Below, in pieces: positions 27,130 to 35,783 of a stretch of 64,000 bases of DNA. The DNA comes from Paraburkholderia aspalathi (GTDB lineage: Bacteria; Pseudomonadota; Gammaproteobacteria; Burkholderiales; Burkholderiaceae), in NCBI RefSeq assembly GCF_900116445.1, contig NZ_FPBH01000010.1, positions 62,001-126,000 of the forward strand, in the 5' to 3' direction. Made by a program: the position numbers and the translations under genes. The notes beneath the pieces were generated by a model that saw only the letters and a program-made list of their open reading frames with translations, made no database searches and was not told the origin of the DNA. The first letter of the stretch is position 1. Every line of letters begins with the position of its first letter.

Positions 27130-27864
27130 ATGAGCGTTTCAACCATGTCCTTTGCTACTTTTCCTGCTCCGTCGGTGATTGCGGATAGCGCATCACTTGA
27201 CCTTCCCCTGCTCGCCACCGAGCCCGTTCCGCCGCGTATCGCCGCCGCCTTGCAAGCCATGCGCGATGGCCGCGCTGTCGTCCTGCAAGACGATCACGAC
27301 CGCGAGAACGAAGCTGATCTGATCGTTTCCGCCGAGCGTCTTTCCGTCGAAACCATGGCCTTGCTGATTCGCGAATGCAGCGGCATCGTCTGCCTGTGCC
27401 TGCCTGACGAGAAGATCCGTGCGCTCGAATTGCCGCCGATGGCCGTCAACAACGAAAGCCGTCACGGCACCGCGTTCACGGTCTCGATCGAAGCGCGCGA
27501 TGGCGTGACCACCGGCGTGTCCGCACTCGATCGCGTGACGACAATCCGCGCGGCCATCAGCGATACGGCGAAGCCTGCCGACATCGTGCGTCCGGGCCAC
27601 GTGTTTCCGCTGCGTGCGCAACCCGGCGGCGTGCTCGCGCGTCGCGGCCACACCGAAGGCACAGTCGATCTGGCGATTCTCGCGGGTCTGAAACCGGCCG
27701 GCGTGCTGTGCGAGCTGATGAACGCGGACGGCACGATGACGCGCGGCGCGGATGTGGAGCGCTTCGCTCAACAACACAATCTGCCGATGCTGACGATCGC
27801 CGAGCTGGTGGAATTCCGTGAGGCGCTGGCGACGGCGCGCGAATGCGTCGCGGATGCGGTTTGA
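27130..27864 (+). CDS. ribB: 3,4-dihydroxy-2-butanone 4-phosphate synthase
   Basis: Enzyme of 244 residues converting ribulose 5-phosphate to the four-carbon unit of riboflavin plus formate. The acidic metal loop DDHDRENEADLI, RHGTAFTVSIEA, and GHVFPLRAQPGGVLARRGHTE are the family active-site blocks. There is no GTP cyclohydrolase II domain, so this is the single-function form, unlike the RibBA fusions. It stands alone behind the FMN riboswitch. An internal ATG at 27145 is an alternative start. Confidence 0.95.
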   Translation: MSVSTMSFATFPAPSVIADSASLDLPLLATEPVPPRIAAALQAMRDGRAVVLQDDHDRENEADLIVSAERLSVETMALLIRECSGIVCLCLPDEKIRALELPPMAVNNESRHGTAFTVSIEARDGVTTGVSALDRVTTIRAAISDTAKPADIVRPGHVFPLRAQPGGVLARRGHTEGTVDLAILAGLKPAGVLCELMNADGTMTRGADVERFAQQHNLPMLTIAELVEFREALATARECVADAV

Positions 27865-27871
27865 TGCGTTA

Positions 27872-27906
27872 GAAAAAAAACCGCACTCGGAAAGCGCGGG
27901 GTTTCT
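27872..27906 (-). terminator. Possible terminator of the HAD phosphatase gene
   Basis: On the minus strand, AAACCCCGC and GCGGTTT form an imperfect hairpin followed by a run of eight T, about 50 bases beyond the HAD gene stop. Confidence 0.5.
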
Positions 27907-27916
27907 CAGGAATCTG

Positions 27917-27944
27917 AAGCCGGCTATTGCAGCCGGCTTTTTTA
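27917..27944 (+). terminator. Terminator after ribB
   Basis: Perfect arms AAGCCGGCT and AGCCGGCTT with a five-base loop, followed by T residues, between convergent ribB and the HAD gene. Confidence 0.85.
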
Positions 27945-27956
27945 TTGCTGAGTCCG

Positions 27957-28643
27957 TTAAGACTGCACGTCGCCAAACTCCCCACGCACACCGGCCTCGA
28001 CCAGCGCGGGCAGTTCATCCATATGCTTCATGATGCGTGTCATGCCCATCTTGCGCAGCGCGTCCGCATAACCGTCGGGGATATGGCTCGCACCGACGAA
28101 AGCAATCGTCTTCATGCCTGCCGCTCGCGCCGCATTCAAACCGGCCACGCTGTCTTCCACGACCACACAGCGCGAAGGCTCCACGCCCAGTGTCTTTGCA
28201 GCGAACAGATACACATCCGGATAAGGCTTCGGCAGTGCGACCTGTTCGGCGCTGAAAATCCGCTCGCCGAAAATTTGCTGCAAACCCGCGCGCCGCACCG
28301 ACGCATTCACGCGCGCCATCCGGCTGTTCGACACGACCGCGGCCGGCAGCGTCACGCGTTGTAAGGCTTCGCGCACACCGTTGATCGGGCTGAGCGACGC
28401 CGCGAGTTCAAGCTCGACGTTGTGTTCGATCGTATTAAAGAAATCGGCAGGCAGCGTGATATCGAACGACTTCTCGATACCTTCGAGAAAGCGCGAGGTC
28501 TGCTGGCCGAACGCCGTCTTGACGACGGGTTCGAAGTCGAGGCCGGGGAAGGTGGCGGACAGCGTTGCGAGCATTACGCGGTCAGCGATGATTTCGCTGT
28601 CGACGAGCACGCCGTCGCAGTCACAGATGAGGTGGTCGATCAT
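27957..28643 (-). CDS. HAD-IA family phosphatase
   Basis: Protein of 228 residues. Motif I is CDCDGVLVDSE with the nucleophile Asp8 and Asp10, motif II includes the serine in VVSNSRMAR, and motif III/IV are KPYPDVYLFAAK and VVEDSVAGLNAARAAGM. The cap domain is the beta-phosphoglucomutase/phosphoglycolate phosphatase type. Enzymes such as YieH (6-phosphogluconate phosphatase) and Gph belong here; the exact substrate is not decided. Convergent with ribB. Confidence 0.88.
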   Translation of the reverse strand: MIDHLICDCDGVLVDSEIIADRVMLATLSATFPGLDFEPVVKTAFGQQTSRFLEGIEKSFDITLPADFFNTIEHNVELELAASLSPINGVREALQRVTLPAAVVSNSRMARVNASVRRAGLQQIFGERIFSAEQVALPKPYPDVYLFAAKTLGVEPSRCVVVEDSVAGLNAARAAGMKTIAFVGASHIPDGYADALRKMGMTRIMKHMDELPALVEAGVRGEFGDVQS

Positions 28644-28850
28644 GCTTTAAGACGGAAAGCGAGAGGCACGCGAGCAAGACAGTTGCAAGCTCATGCGCGG
28701 AGATTGAAAGCATCATGATACGTGCTTTGGCGCCGCATGCGCGGCGCCGTCGCTTGCCGTCGGCGCTAATTTGCGCCGTGGGACCGCGTTTAGTGAGCCT
28801 TTAGTGTGCCTCGTGCGGGCCCTAAATACGCACCCACGTGCGCTGCAGAA

Positions 28851-29564
28851 TCAGTGCGCGTGCAGATACAAATACAGCCCTGTTGCCGCCGCGCCGCCCA
28901 GCAAGGGACCGCACACCGGAATCCACGAATAACGCCAGTCGCTGTCGCGTTTGCCCGGAATCGGCAGCAGCGCGTGCATCAGACGCGGCGACAGATCGCG
29001 CGCGGGGCTCATTGCGTAACCGGTCGGGCCGCCGAGCGAAATACCGATGCCGAGCACCAGCAGGCCAACCGGCAGCGCGTCGAGCGCGCCGAGGCCGACT
29101 TGCGGCGAAGCGAGATACAGCACGCCGAGAATCAGCACGAAAGTCGCGATCATTTCGGTGAGCAGGTTATGCGGCACGCTGCGAATTGCGGGCGACGTGC
29201 AGAACACGCCGAGCTTCACGTCTGCATCGCCTTCCTTGTTGAAGTGCTGACGATACGCGAGCCACACGAGCAGTGCGCCCGCCATCCCGCCGAGCATCTG
29301 CGCCGCGACGTAGCCCGGCACTTTGGCCCACGCGAATTTTCCTGCCAGCGCGAGGCTGATCGTGACCACAGGATTCAGGTGCGCGCCGCTGTACGATGCC
29401 GTGACGTACACAGCGATGAACACGGCCATCGCCCAGCCCATCACGATCACGATCAGGTCCGCGCCTTTGCCCTTGGTGCGCGCGAGCAGCACATTGGCAA
29501 CCGCGCCGTTGCCGAGCAGCACCAGAAGTGCGGTGCCGATGAATTCCGCAATGTAAGGAGACAT
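28851..29564 (-). CDS. glpF: Aquaglyceroporin (GlpF-like MIP channel)
   Basis: Inner-membrane channel of 237 residues expected to pass glycerol. Six hydrophobic segments and two half-helices are visible. The two pore signature boxes differ from the usual NPA: the first is GAHLNPVVTI (NPV) and the second is GYAMSPARDLSPR (SPA, serine for asparagine), both confirmed in the nucleotide sequence. The arginine of the selectivity filter (ARD) is kept, and GxHxNP context marks the glycerol branch. It is the last gene of glpD-glpK-glpF on the minus strand. Function as a glycerol facilitator is inferred from context. Confidence 0.88.
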   Translation of the reverse strand: MSPYIAEFIGTALLVLLGNGAVANVLLARTKGKGADLIVIVMGWAMAVFIAVYVTASYSGAHLNPVVTISLALAGKFAWAKVPGYVAAQMLGGMAGALLVWLAYRQHFNKEGDADVKLGVFCTSPAIRSVPHNLLTEMIATFVLILGVLYLASPQVGLGALDALPVGLLVLGIGISLGGPTGYAMSPARDLSPRLMHALLPIPGKRDSDWRYSWIPVCGPLLGGAAATGLYLYLHAH

Positions 29565-29655
29565 GATTGGGTATCCGAAATATAGTTGTTAGGGAAGCCG
29601 CTGGATAGGCGGCTTCGTTATGTCGAAAGGTGTCTTAGGAACCGATGAACGGCAA

Positions 29656-31155
29656 TCAGGGCGTGTCGGCCCAGGCCTTCGCGGCGCGGATCGCGCGCTG
29701 CCAGCCGTCGAGGCACTCCTTGACTTCGGCGTGCGGCAGGGCAGGCGTGAAACGACGATCGAGGGCCCACTGGCTTTTCAGTTCGTTCACGTCTTTCCAG
29801 TAGCCGACCGCGAGACCGGCCAGATATGCCGCGCCCAATGCGGTTGTCTCCGATACCTTCGGACGCACTGCGTCGACACCGAGAATGTCCGCCTGGAATT
29901 GCATCAGCAGATTGTTCGCGCAAGCGCCGCCATCCACACGCAATTCGCCGATGCGAATGCCGGAGTCGGCTTCCATTGCCTTCAGCACGTCGAGCGACTG
30001 ATAGGCGATCGAGTCGAGCGCGGCGCGGGCAATGTGCGCCGAACTCGTGCCACGCGTCACGCCGAACAGCGTGCCGCGAGCCCGTGCATTCCAGTGCGGC
30101 GCACCGAGGCCTGCAAATGCGGGCACCAGATACACGCCATCGCTATGCGGCACGCTGCGCGCCATCGTTTCGATCTCGGCTGCGTTCTTGATGATGCCGA
30201 GGCCGTCGCGCAGCCATTGCACCACCGCGCCGCCGATGAAGATGCTGCCTTCGAGCGCATAGTTGATCTGGTCGCCGATCTGCCACGCAATGGTGGTGAC
30301 GAGATTGTTCTTCGATTCGATCGGCTTGTCGCCGGTGTTCATCACGAGGAAGCAGCCGGTGCCGTAGGTGTTCTTCACCATGCCCGACTCCGTGCACATC
30401 TGGCCGAACAGCGCCGCGTGCTGGTCACCGGCGATGCCCGCGAGCGGAATCTTGGAGGCGAACACGGTGGTCTTGGTCGGCCCGTACACTTCCGACGAGG
30501 CACGCACTTCCGGCAGCATGTTGCGCGGAATGTCGAGCGCTTCGAGCAGTTCGTCGTCCCACTTCAGCGTGTGGATGTTGAACAGCATCGTGCGCGACGC
30601 GTTGGTCACGTCGGTAACATGCAGACCACCCTTGGTGAAATTCCACACCAGCCAGCTATCTACCGTGCCGAAGGCGAGGCGGCCTTGCTTCGCTTTTTCG
30701 CGTGCGCCTTCGACGTTGTCGAGAATCCAGCGGATCTTGGTCGCCGAGAAGTACGAGTCGATTGGCAGACCGGTTTTTGCGCGGACTTTTTCTTCGAGAC
30801 CTTGCTCTTTGAGCTGGTCGCAGAAGTCGGCGGTGCGGCGGTCTTGCCAGACGATCGCGTTATAAATTGGATGACCGGTTTCGCGGTCCCACACGATGGT
30901 GGTCTCACGCTGATTGGTAATGCCGATCGCCGCGATCGACGTGCCGTTCATGCCGGCTCGCGTGACCGCTTCAGCGGCGACGCCGGCTTGCGTTGACCAG
31001 ATTTCCTGCGGATCGTGTTCGACCCAACCCGGACGTGGATAGATTTGCTGGAATTCTTTCTGAGCGGTCGACACGATATTGCCGAGCCGGTCGAACAGCA
31101 TCGCGCGGGAGCTGGTGGTGCCTTGGTCAAGCGCGAGGATGTACTGATCCTGCAT
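29656..31155 (-). CDS. glpK: Glycerol kinase
   Basis: FGGY-family kinase of 499 residues making glycerol 3-phosphate. ATP/phosphate-binding start YILALDQGTTSSRAMLFD, glycerol-contact blocks NQRETT and WQDRR, GSIFIGGAVVQWLRDGLG, and the C-terminal family signature region GGACANNLLMQFQADIL. Full length compared with E. coli GlpK (502). It lies between glpD and glpF on the same strand with gaps of 239 and 91 bases, so it may have its own promoter. Confidence 0.97.
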   Translation of the reverse strand: MQDQYILALDQGTTSSRAMLFDRLGNIVSTAQKEFQQIYPRPGWVEHDPQEIWSTQAGVAAEAVTRAGMNGTSIAAIGITNQRETTIVWDRETGHPIYNAIVWQDRRTADFCDQLKEQGLEEKVRAKTGLPIDSYFSATKIRWILDNVEGAREKAKQGRLAFGTVDSWLVWNFTKGGLHVTDVTNASRTMLFNIHTLKWDDELLEALDIPRNMLPEVRASSEVYGPTKTTVFASKIPLAGIAGDQHAALFGQMCTESGMVKNTYGTGCFLVMNTGDKPIESKNNLVTTIAWQIGDQINYALEGSIFIGGAVVQWLRDGLGIIKNAAEIETMARSVPHSDGVYLVPAFAGLGAPHWNARARGTLFGVTRGTSSAHIARAALDSIAYQSLDVLKAMEADSGIRIGELRVDGGACANNLLMQFQADILGVDAVRPKVSETTALGAAYLAGLAVGYWKDVNELKSQWALDRRFTPALPHAEVKECLDGWQRAIRAAKAWADTP

Positions 31156-31394
31156 TGTCTCTTCTCCATGTGTTTTATGAATCGCCGGATTGCTGACCGG
31201 CGACGGGAACGGCGTGTTGGTTCAAGCGGGTTGCAACAGTTCGAGCTTGTGCGTCCCGGCTTTGTCAGTAGCCGAGGGGTGAAAATCGATTCGGGTCATG
31301 CGGGTTCATCCACGTAGCCAGGGCGTGTTGCGATAACCTGACCTGGGTGGTCCGGCTATGCGGCTCAGCTGAATGACCTGACTAACTGGTTTGG

Positions 31395-32924
31395 CTAGGC
31401 ACTCTGTCGGAACGGTTCGCGGGTGAACCATGCGTCAATGTCGTGTGTGATCGAATCGAGTGTGCCCGGTTCGACGTGCAGTCCGAGTTTCGAGCGGCGC
31501 CACAATACATCTTGCGCGCTGCGTGCCCATTCGGTGTCGCGCAGGTAAGTGAGCTCGGCTTCGTAGAGACCCGGCGCGAAAGCGCGGCCGAGATCGGCCA
31601 CCGAGCGCGCGTTGCCAATGACGTTTTTCACACGCGTGCCGTACGCACGCGCGAGGCGGTGAGCCAGATCGGCGGGCAGCCACGCATTCTGCTGCTTGAA
31701 ACCGGCGAGGAAGCGCTCGAAGTTGGCCTGCGGAATATCGCCGCCGGGCAACGGCGCACCGGCCGTCCACGAGGGCGTGCCGTTCTGCAGCGCGTACGCG
31801 AGTTTGTCGACGGCTTCTTCCGCCAGCTTGCGGAAGGTTGTGATCTTGCCGCCGAACACCGACAGCAGCGGTGCTTCGCCCGCAGGGGCATCGAGTTCCA
31901 GCGAGTAGTCGCGCGTAACCGCTGAGGGATTGTCCGCGCCTTCTTCCTCGAGCAGCGGACGCACGCCCGAGTAGGTCCAGCGCACGTCTTGCGGCGAGAT
32001 CTTTTCTTTGAAGTAGCGGTTGATCGAATCGCACAGGTACTGCGTTTCGTCGGCGTTGATCGCCACTTGCGACGGATCGCCACGATATTCGAGGTCGGTT
32101 GTGCCGATCAGCGTGTAATCGTGTTCGTACGGAATCGCGAAGATGATCCGCTTGTCCGGATTCTGGAAGATGTACGCGTGATCGTGTTCGAACAGACGGC
32201 GCGTGACGATATGGCTGCCTTTCACGAGGCGCACGCTGTGCGTTGCTTCCCGGCCGAGCGCGCCATGCAGCAATTCGCCGACCCACGGTCCAGCCGCATT
32301 CGCGATCGAAGCGGCGCGCACGTCGAGGATCGTGCCGTCGTCACGCTTGAGTTGCGCGCGCCATTCGCCGCCGGCGCGTACCGCGCTCAGCAACTTGGTG
32401 CGCGTGAGAATCTTCGCGCCGCGTTCCTTCGCATCCAGCGCGTTCAGCACGACCAGACGCGCGTCATTCACCCAGCCGTCCGAATACACGAAACCGCGCT
32501 TGATCGAATCGACGAGCGGTGCGCCAGCCGGATGGTTGCGCATCACGATGCCGCGCGAGCCGGGCAGCAGTTCGCGTTTAGCGAGGTGATCGTAAAGGAA
32601 CAGGCCGGCGCGGATCAGCCAGGCCGGACGCAGATCGGGCATGTGCGGCATCACGAAGCGCAGCGGCCACATGATGTGCGGCGCCGCGCGCAGCAGCGTT
32701 TCGCGCTCCTGCAGGGCTTTGCGCACCAGCCCGAACTCGCGGTACTCGAGGTAGCGCAGGCCGCCGTGAATCAGCTTGGTGCTGGCCGACGACGTATGGG
32801 CCGCCAGATCGTCCTGCTCGCAGAGCAGCACTGACAGGCCGCGGCCCGCCGCATCGCGTGCGATGCCTGCGCCGTTGATCCCGCCGCCCACGACGAGCAA
32901 ATCGTATCTCGAGCCTTGCGTCAC
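31395..32924 (-). CDS. glpD: Aerobic glycerol-3-phosphate dehydrogenase
   Basis: FAD-dependent membrane-associated enzyme of 509 residues that oxidises glycerol 3-phosphate to dihydroxyacetone phosphate and reduces quinone. The dinucleotide motif is YDLLVVGGGINGAGIARDAAG at the N terminus (motif residues 9-29), followed by STKLIHGGLRYLE and a C-terminal DAO_C domain. Full length. The upstream region (32969-33040) carries several TTCG/CGAA repeats that could bind GlpR, encoded about 2 kb away. Confidence 0.96.
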   Translation of the reverse strand: MTQGSRYDLLVVGGGINGAGIARDAAGRGLSVLLCEQDDLAAHTSSASTKLIHGGLRYLEYREFGLVRKALQERETLLRAAPHIMWPLRFVMPHMPDLRPAWLIRAGLFLYDHLAKRELLPGSRGIVMRNHPAGAPLVDSIKRGFVYSDGWVNDARLVVLNALDAKERGAKILTRTKLLSAVRAGGEWRAQLKRDDGTILDVRAASIANAAGPWVGELLHGALGREATHSVRLVKGSHIVTRRLFEHDHAYIFQNPDKRIIFAIPYEHDYTLIGTTDLEYRGDPSQVAINADETQYLCDSINRYFKEKISPQDVRWTYSGVRPLLEEEGADNPSAVTRDYSLELDAPAGEAPLLSVFGGKITTFRKLAEEAVDKLAYALQNGTPSWTAGAPLPGGDIPQANFERFLAGFKQQNAWLPADLAHRLARAYGTRVKNVIGNARSVADLGRAFAPGLYEAELTYLRDTEWARSAQDVLWRRSKLGLHVEPGTLDSITHDIDAWFTREPFRQSA

Positions 32925-32968
32925 CTGCTGTGTCCTCTGCGTCGTATCCAGAAACTGGTTTGGAAAAA

Positions 32969-33018
32969 CTATCGAACCGATAGTGTTCGTTTGCGAACTT
33001 TAATGAACATATTCGAAA
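32969..33018. promoter_or_regulatory. Candidate GlpR operator cluster upstream of glpD
   Basis: Two inverted repeats lie 45-75 bases before the glpD start: CTATCG-AAC-CGATAG (32969-32983) and GTTCG-N4-CGAAC (32985-32998). A further GAACATATTCGAA-like half-site pair follows at about 33004-33016. DeoR-type GlpR proteins in other proteobacteria bind TTCG-containing palindromes, so these are reasonable sites; binding is inferred. Confidence 0.45.
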
Positions 33019-33126
33019 AAGTAAAGTTCGGTTTTCTTAAGCGCCCCTCTAGTGCCTGGCTAAGGTGGTGGCGTAACGCGCGGCCACGGACGATACTCTC
33101 GGCAGCAGCCATTTCGAGGTGAATTC

Positions 33127-33501
33127 ATGCGTGGACTTTGGATAATCGGGGCCACTGCGCTCCTGACGGGATGCATCAGCTCGCCGAGCCTGAACGGGAC
33201 GACGGGCGCACCTTCGTTCGCATCGTTGCAGCAGATGTGCAGCGCCCAGACGGTCGACTACGGCAACGACGCGCAAGGCGTCTACGCGGCGCTGTTCGAT
33301 GCGTACGTGGCGAACCGGCGCGGCAAGTTGTCGAAGGACGATTACTGCGCGTTTCAGGCGTCGCTGGCACAGCATTACACGAGCCTCGGTGCGAGTGCTG
33401 ATCCGCAAGTGCGCAATCAGTGGGTGACCTTCTTCACCGACCAGCGCGCCAAAGCGTTGAGCTGGCGCGCGGCGGCCGATCCGACCTTGCGCGCGGGCTG
33501 A
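33127..33501 (+). CDS. Small lipoprotein of unknown function
   Basis: Protein of 124 residues. The first 17 residues form a lipoprotein signal peptide (MRGLWIIGATALLTGC) with lipobox LLTGC, so Cys16 should be lipidated. The mature part contains two further cysteines (QQMCSAQ and DDYCAFQ), which could form a disulfide in the periplasm, and is otherwise soluble and helical in character. I do not recognise a family. GAGGTGAAT precedes the ATG at good spacing. It is transcribed away from glpD and may share its divergent promoter region. Confidence 0.8.
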   Translation: MRGLWIIGATALLTGCISSPSLNGTTGAPSFASLQQMCSAQTVDYGNDAQGVYAALFDAYVANRRGKLSKDDYCAFQASLAQHYTSLGASADPQVRNQWVTFFTDQRAKALSWRAAADPTLRAG

Positions 33502-33579
33502 GTTTCGCGCCTGCTTGTTCCTACTCAGAACGTTTCGCCAGCTTATTCGCGCTGCGTGATTTGATAGACCAACCCGGGG

Positions 33580-34206
33580 CTAGCCGCGCTGCGGCTGCGC
33601 CCCCCGCCACAACATCCGGCGAATCTGCGCGAACACGGCCTCACGCGTCGGCGCGTTGCTCCCTGCTGCTTGCTGCGCCTGTGGCAAAGGCAACTGATTG
33701 GCGAGCGCCAGCATGGTGAAGCCGTGCAGGCTCGCCCAGTACGCGTAACCGATCAATTCCGGATCCCCTTCCAGAAGACCCGCGGCCACCAGCTGCTCGA
33801 AGTGCACCCCGAGCATGCGCCAGGCGCGGTGCGATGCGGCCTGAAGTTCGGGATAGGCGCCATCCTGCTGCGTCAGATCGAACATCAGGCGGTAAGCATG
33901 CGGCTCGTCGAGTGCGAACGCCACGTAGGCGTCGCTGACAGCGGAGCGGTCGGTCGCGGGTGCTTCCTTTGCCACGGCTTCGAGCCGCGCCGCGAATCGG
34001 TTGAACGCCGCCGCGCGGACCATCGCAAGGATTTCGTCTTTGTCGCGGAAGTAGCGATAGGGCGTCATCGCGCTGCAACCCAGCTCCTTCGCCAGTTCGC
34101 GCATCGTCACGCCTTGCGCGCCGCGCGTGGCGAACGCGTTTTCGGCCACGCGCCGCATGGTTTCGCGGAATTGCTGGATGTCGTCGGAAGAGAGCGTTTT
34201 TGGCAT
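33580..34206 (-). CDS. TetR/AcrR-family transcriptional regulator
   Basis: Protein of 208 residues with an N-terminal TetR helix-turn-helix (FATRGAQGVTMRELAKELG, then CSAMTPYRYFRDKDEIL) and a C-terminal ligand domain that includes YAYWASLHGFTMLAL, the tryptophan-histidine-glycine pattern of the WHG subfamily. Target and ligand unknown; no exporter or enzyme gene sits divergently next to it. The start ATG at 34206 is well placed for the family. Confidence 0.9.
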   Translation of the reverse strand: MPKTLSSDDIQQFRETMRRVAENAFATRGAQGVTMRELAKELGCSAMTPYRYFRDKDEILAMVRAAAFNRFAARLEAVAKEAPATDRSAVSDAYVAFALDEPHAYRLMFDLTQQDGAYPELQAASHRAWRMLGVHFEQLVAAGLLEGDPELIGYAYWASLHGFTMLALANQLPLPQAQQAAGSNAPTREAVFAQIRRMLWRGAQPQRG

Positions 34207-34261
34207 GCGCGAAGGAAGAAGGTCCGTCGCGTCAATTTACTGTGTAAATGAATTGGGCACA

Positions 34262-34288
34262 ACAAAGCGGCCGTTGACGCGGCCGCTT
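34262..34288 (-). terminator. Hairpin terminator of the small ORF 34308-34505
   Basis: AAAGCGGCCG and CGGCCGCTTT arms around a short loop. On the minus strand a T-rich tail (TTTGTTGT) follows, just beyond the stop of the small gene. Confidence 0.6.
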
Positions 34289-34307
34289 TGCTTGGTAATC
34301 AAGGGTA

Positions 34308-34505
34308 CTAGGAAAAACGCTTGATGGCCCGGAGCGCACTGTCGCCGGTTTCGGTTACGCGCCATTGTTCGTTGCCCGACGCGAGCCGTTCGAGTTGCAC
34401 AAGCTGGCGTTCCAGCAAGGCGTCGAGTTCTTCTCGCTCCATGTCGACTTGATTGGGAGCGTCCTTGACGAGCAACAACGTGGCGAATTCATGCGGACTC
34501 AGCAT
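34308..34505 (-). CDS. Small conserved hypothetical protein
   Basis: Protein of 65 residues beginning MLSPHEFATLLLVKDAP and ending with a basic tail (SALRAIKRFS). The middle is acidic and leucine-rich (REELDALLERQLVQLERL), likely helical, and VTETGDSAL near the end resembles the wing of a small winged-helix protein; this is a suggestion only. Similar short proteins occur in Burkholderia to my knowledge. GGAGAGA precedes the ATG at 34505, which supports this start over the in-frame ATG seven codons upstream. Confidence 0.7.
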   Translation of the reverse strand: MLSPHEFATLLLVKDAPNQVDMEREELDALLERQLVQLERLASGNEQWRVTETGDSALRAIKRFS

Positions 34506-34813
34506 CGTTCTCTCCATGTCAAGCAAACGCGGACGGCCTTGGAGGCGACTGGCACGATGCCAGTGGAGTCCGCTAAAGGATCAGGCGGGAGGTGCGGCTA
34601 TCACGACAGGTTCACGCTGCCGGCACTCCGCGTAACGCGGAACGGACGCCGGGGAACTGGAGTGTAGTCAACCGTCCGTCAAACACCAAATGGGCCCCAG
34701 TAAATTTTTCCTTTGACAATTGGGACCCGCAGAGGCGGTTTGGAGCAGCGGCCAGATCCTTGATTTCACTCGAAGTTTCGCGTGCACTGCAACATGGCGG
34801 AAGACGCCTGGGA
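34506..34813. other. Intergenic region between the small ORF and glpR
   Basis: About 308 bases with no credible gene. It should hold the promoter of the small ORF and the end of the glpR transcript. A TTGACA hexamer occurs at 34715-34720 on the plus strand, but no matching plus-strand gene follows. I see no repeat or RNA motif here. Confidence 0.5.
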
Positions 34814-35593
34814 TCACTCGGCGATATACACCTGGCAGTTGGCGGCGGCGAGGGTTTCGTTCATCTCGGCGGGTGGCGCGGCGTCGGTGAAAAGCGCGTC
34901 GATCTGATCGAGGTGACCTTGGCGAACGAGTGCCGGACGGCCGAATTTGGAGTTGTCGGCGGCGAGAAACACGGTGCGTGCATGCTGGATGATCGCCTCG
35001 GCCACGCGCACTTCGCGGGTGTCGAAATCGCGCAGCGTGCCATCCGTTTCAATGCTGGACGTCCCGATGATCGCGAAGTCCACCTTGAACTGCCGGATGA
35101 AGTCGATCGCCAGTTCGCCGACGATGCCCTTGTCCCACGGCCGCACGATGCCGCCCGTCACCAGCACTTCGCAATCCGGATAGCCGCTCATCATGCTGGC
35201 GACATTCAGATTGTTGGTGATCACGCGCAGGCCGCGATGCCGGTTGAGCGCTCGTGCGACTTCTTCGGTCGTCGTGCCGAGGTTGATGAAGAGGGACGCC
35301 TGATCGGGAATGTGAGTGGCCACTAGCGCCGCAATGCGCCGCTTCTCTTCGTGAAACATCCGCTGACGCGCCGTGTACGAGACGTTCTCGGAACTGGTCG
35401 GTAGACTGGCGCCGCCGTGATAGCGGCGCAGCAGGTTCATGTCAGCGAGCCAGTTGACGTCGCGGCGGATCGTCTGCGGTGTCACGTCGAAGTGGGCCGC
35501 GAGGTCGTCCACGGTCACGAAGCCGTCGCGTTGCACCCACTCCAGCAGTTCCTGTTGCCGGGCGTTGAGAGTCAGGCGGGGGTCTCGGGTCAT
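34814..35593 (-). CDS. glpR: DeoR-family regulator, glycerol-3-phosphate repressor GlpR
   Basis: Protein of 259 residues. N-terminal DeoR winged helix (LLEWVQRDGFVTVDDLAAHF, then DVTPQTIRRDVNWLADMNLL and RYHGGA) and a C-terminal sugar-phosphate sensor domain (TTEEVARAL, VTGGIVRPWDKGIVGELA, FAIIGTSSIETDG). The match to GlpR and the presence of glpD, glpK and glpF within 7 kb support the name; other DeoR repressors cannot be fully excluded. ATG at 35593 is chosen; the frame stays open upstream through a low-similarity stretch. Confidence 0.88.
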   Translation of the reverse strand: MTRDPRLTLNARQQELLEWVQRDGFVTVDDLAAHFDVTPQTIRRDVNWLADMNLLRRYHGGASLPTSSENVSYTARQRMFHEEKRRIAALVATHIPDQASLFINLGTTTEEVARALNRHRGLRVITNNLNVASMMSGYPDCEVLVTGGIVRPWDKGIVGELAIDFIRQFKVDFAIIGTSSIETDGTLRDFDTREVRVAEAIIQHARTVFLAADNSKFGRPALVRQGHLDQIDALFTDAAPPAEMNETLAAANCQVYIAE

Positions 35594-35783
35594 GTGTCTC
35601 GGGTCGTGGGTTTTTATCGGCGCTGCCCGCCGCCGACGCAAGAAGCCGAGCCGGAAGACGGGTAATGCGTGAACGAGGGTGGGGGTATTGTAAGACCATC
35701 GCACGTCTTGTCTGCCAACTCATGCGTCATGGTTCGGATTCAGGACGACCGTGCGGTGATCTATTCAGGTCATTTACGCATTT

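Noticed and set aside
28736..28755. Perfect GC palindrome GGCGCCGC...GCGGCGCC downstream of glpF
   Set aside because: No T run follows on either strand, so it is not a convincing terminator, and chance palindromes are frequent at this base composition.
29620..30996. A 458-residue frame antisense to glpK
   Set aside because: Glycerol kinase motifs occupy the other strand; the antisense product is compositionally biased.
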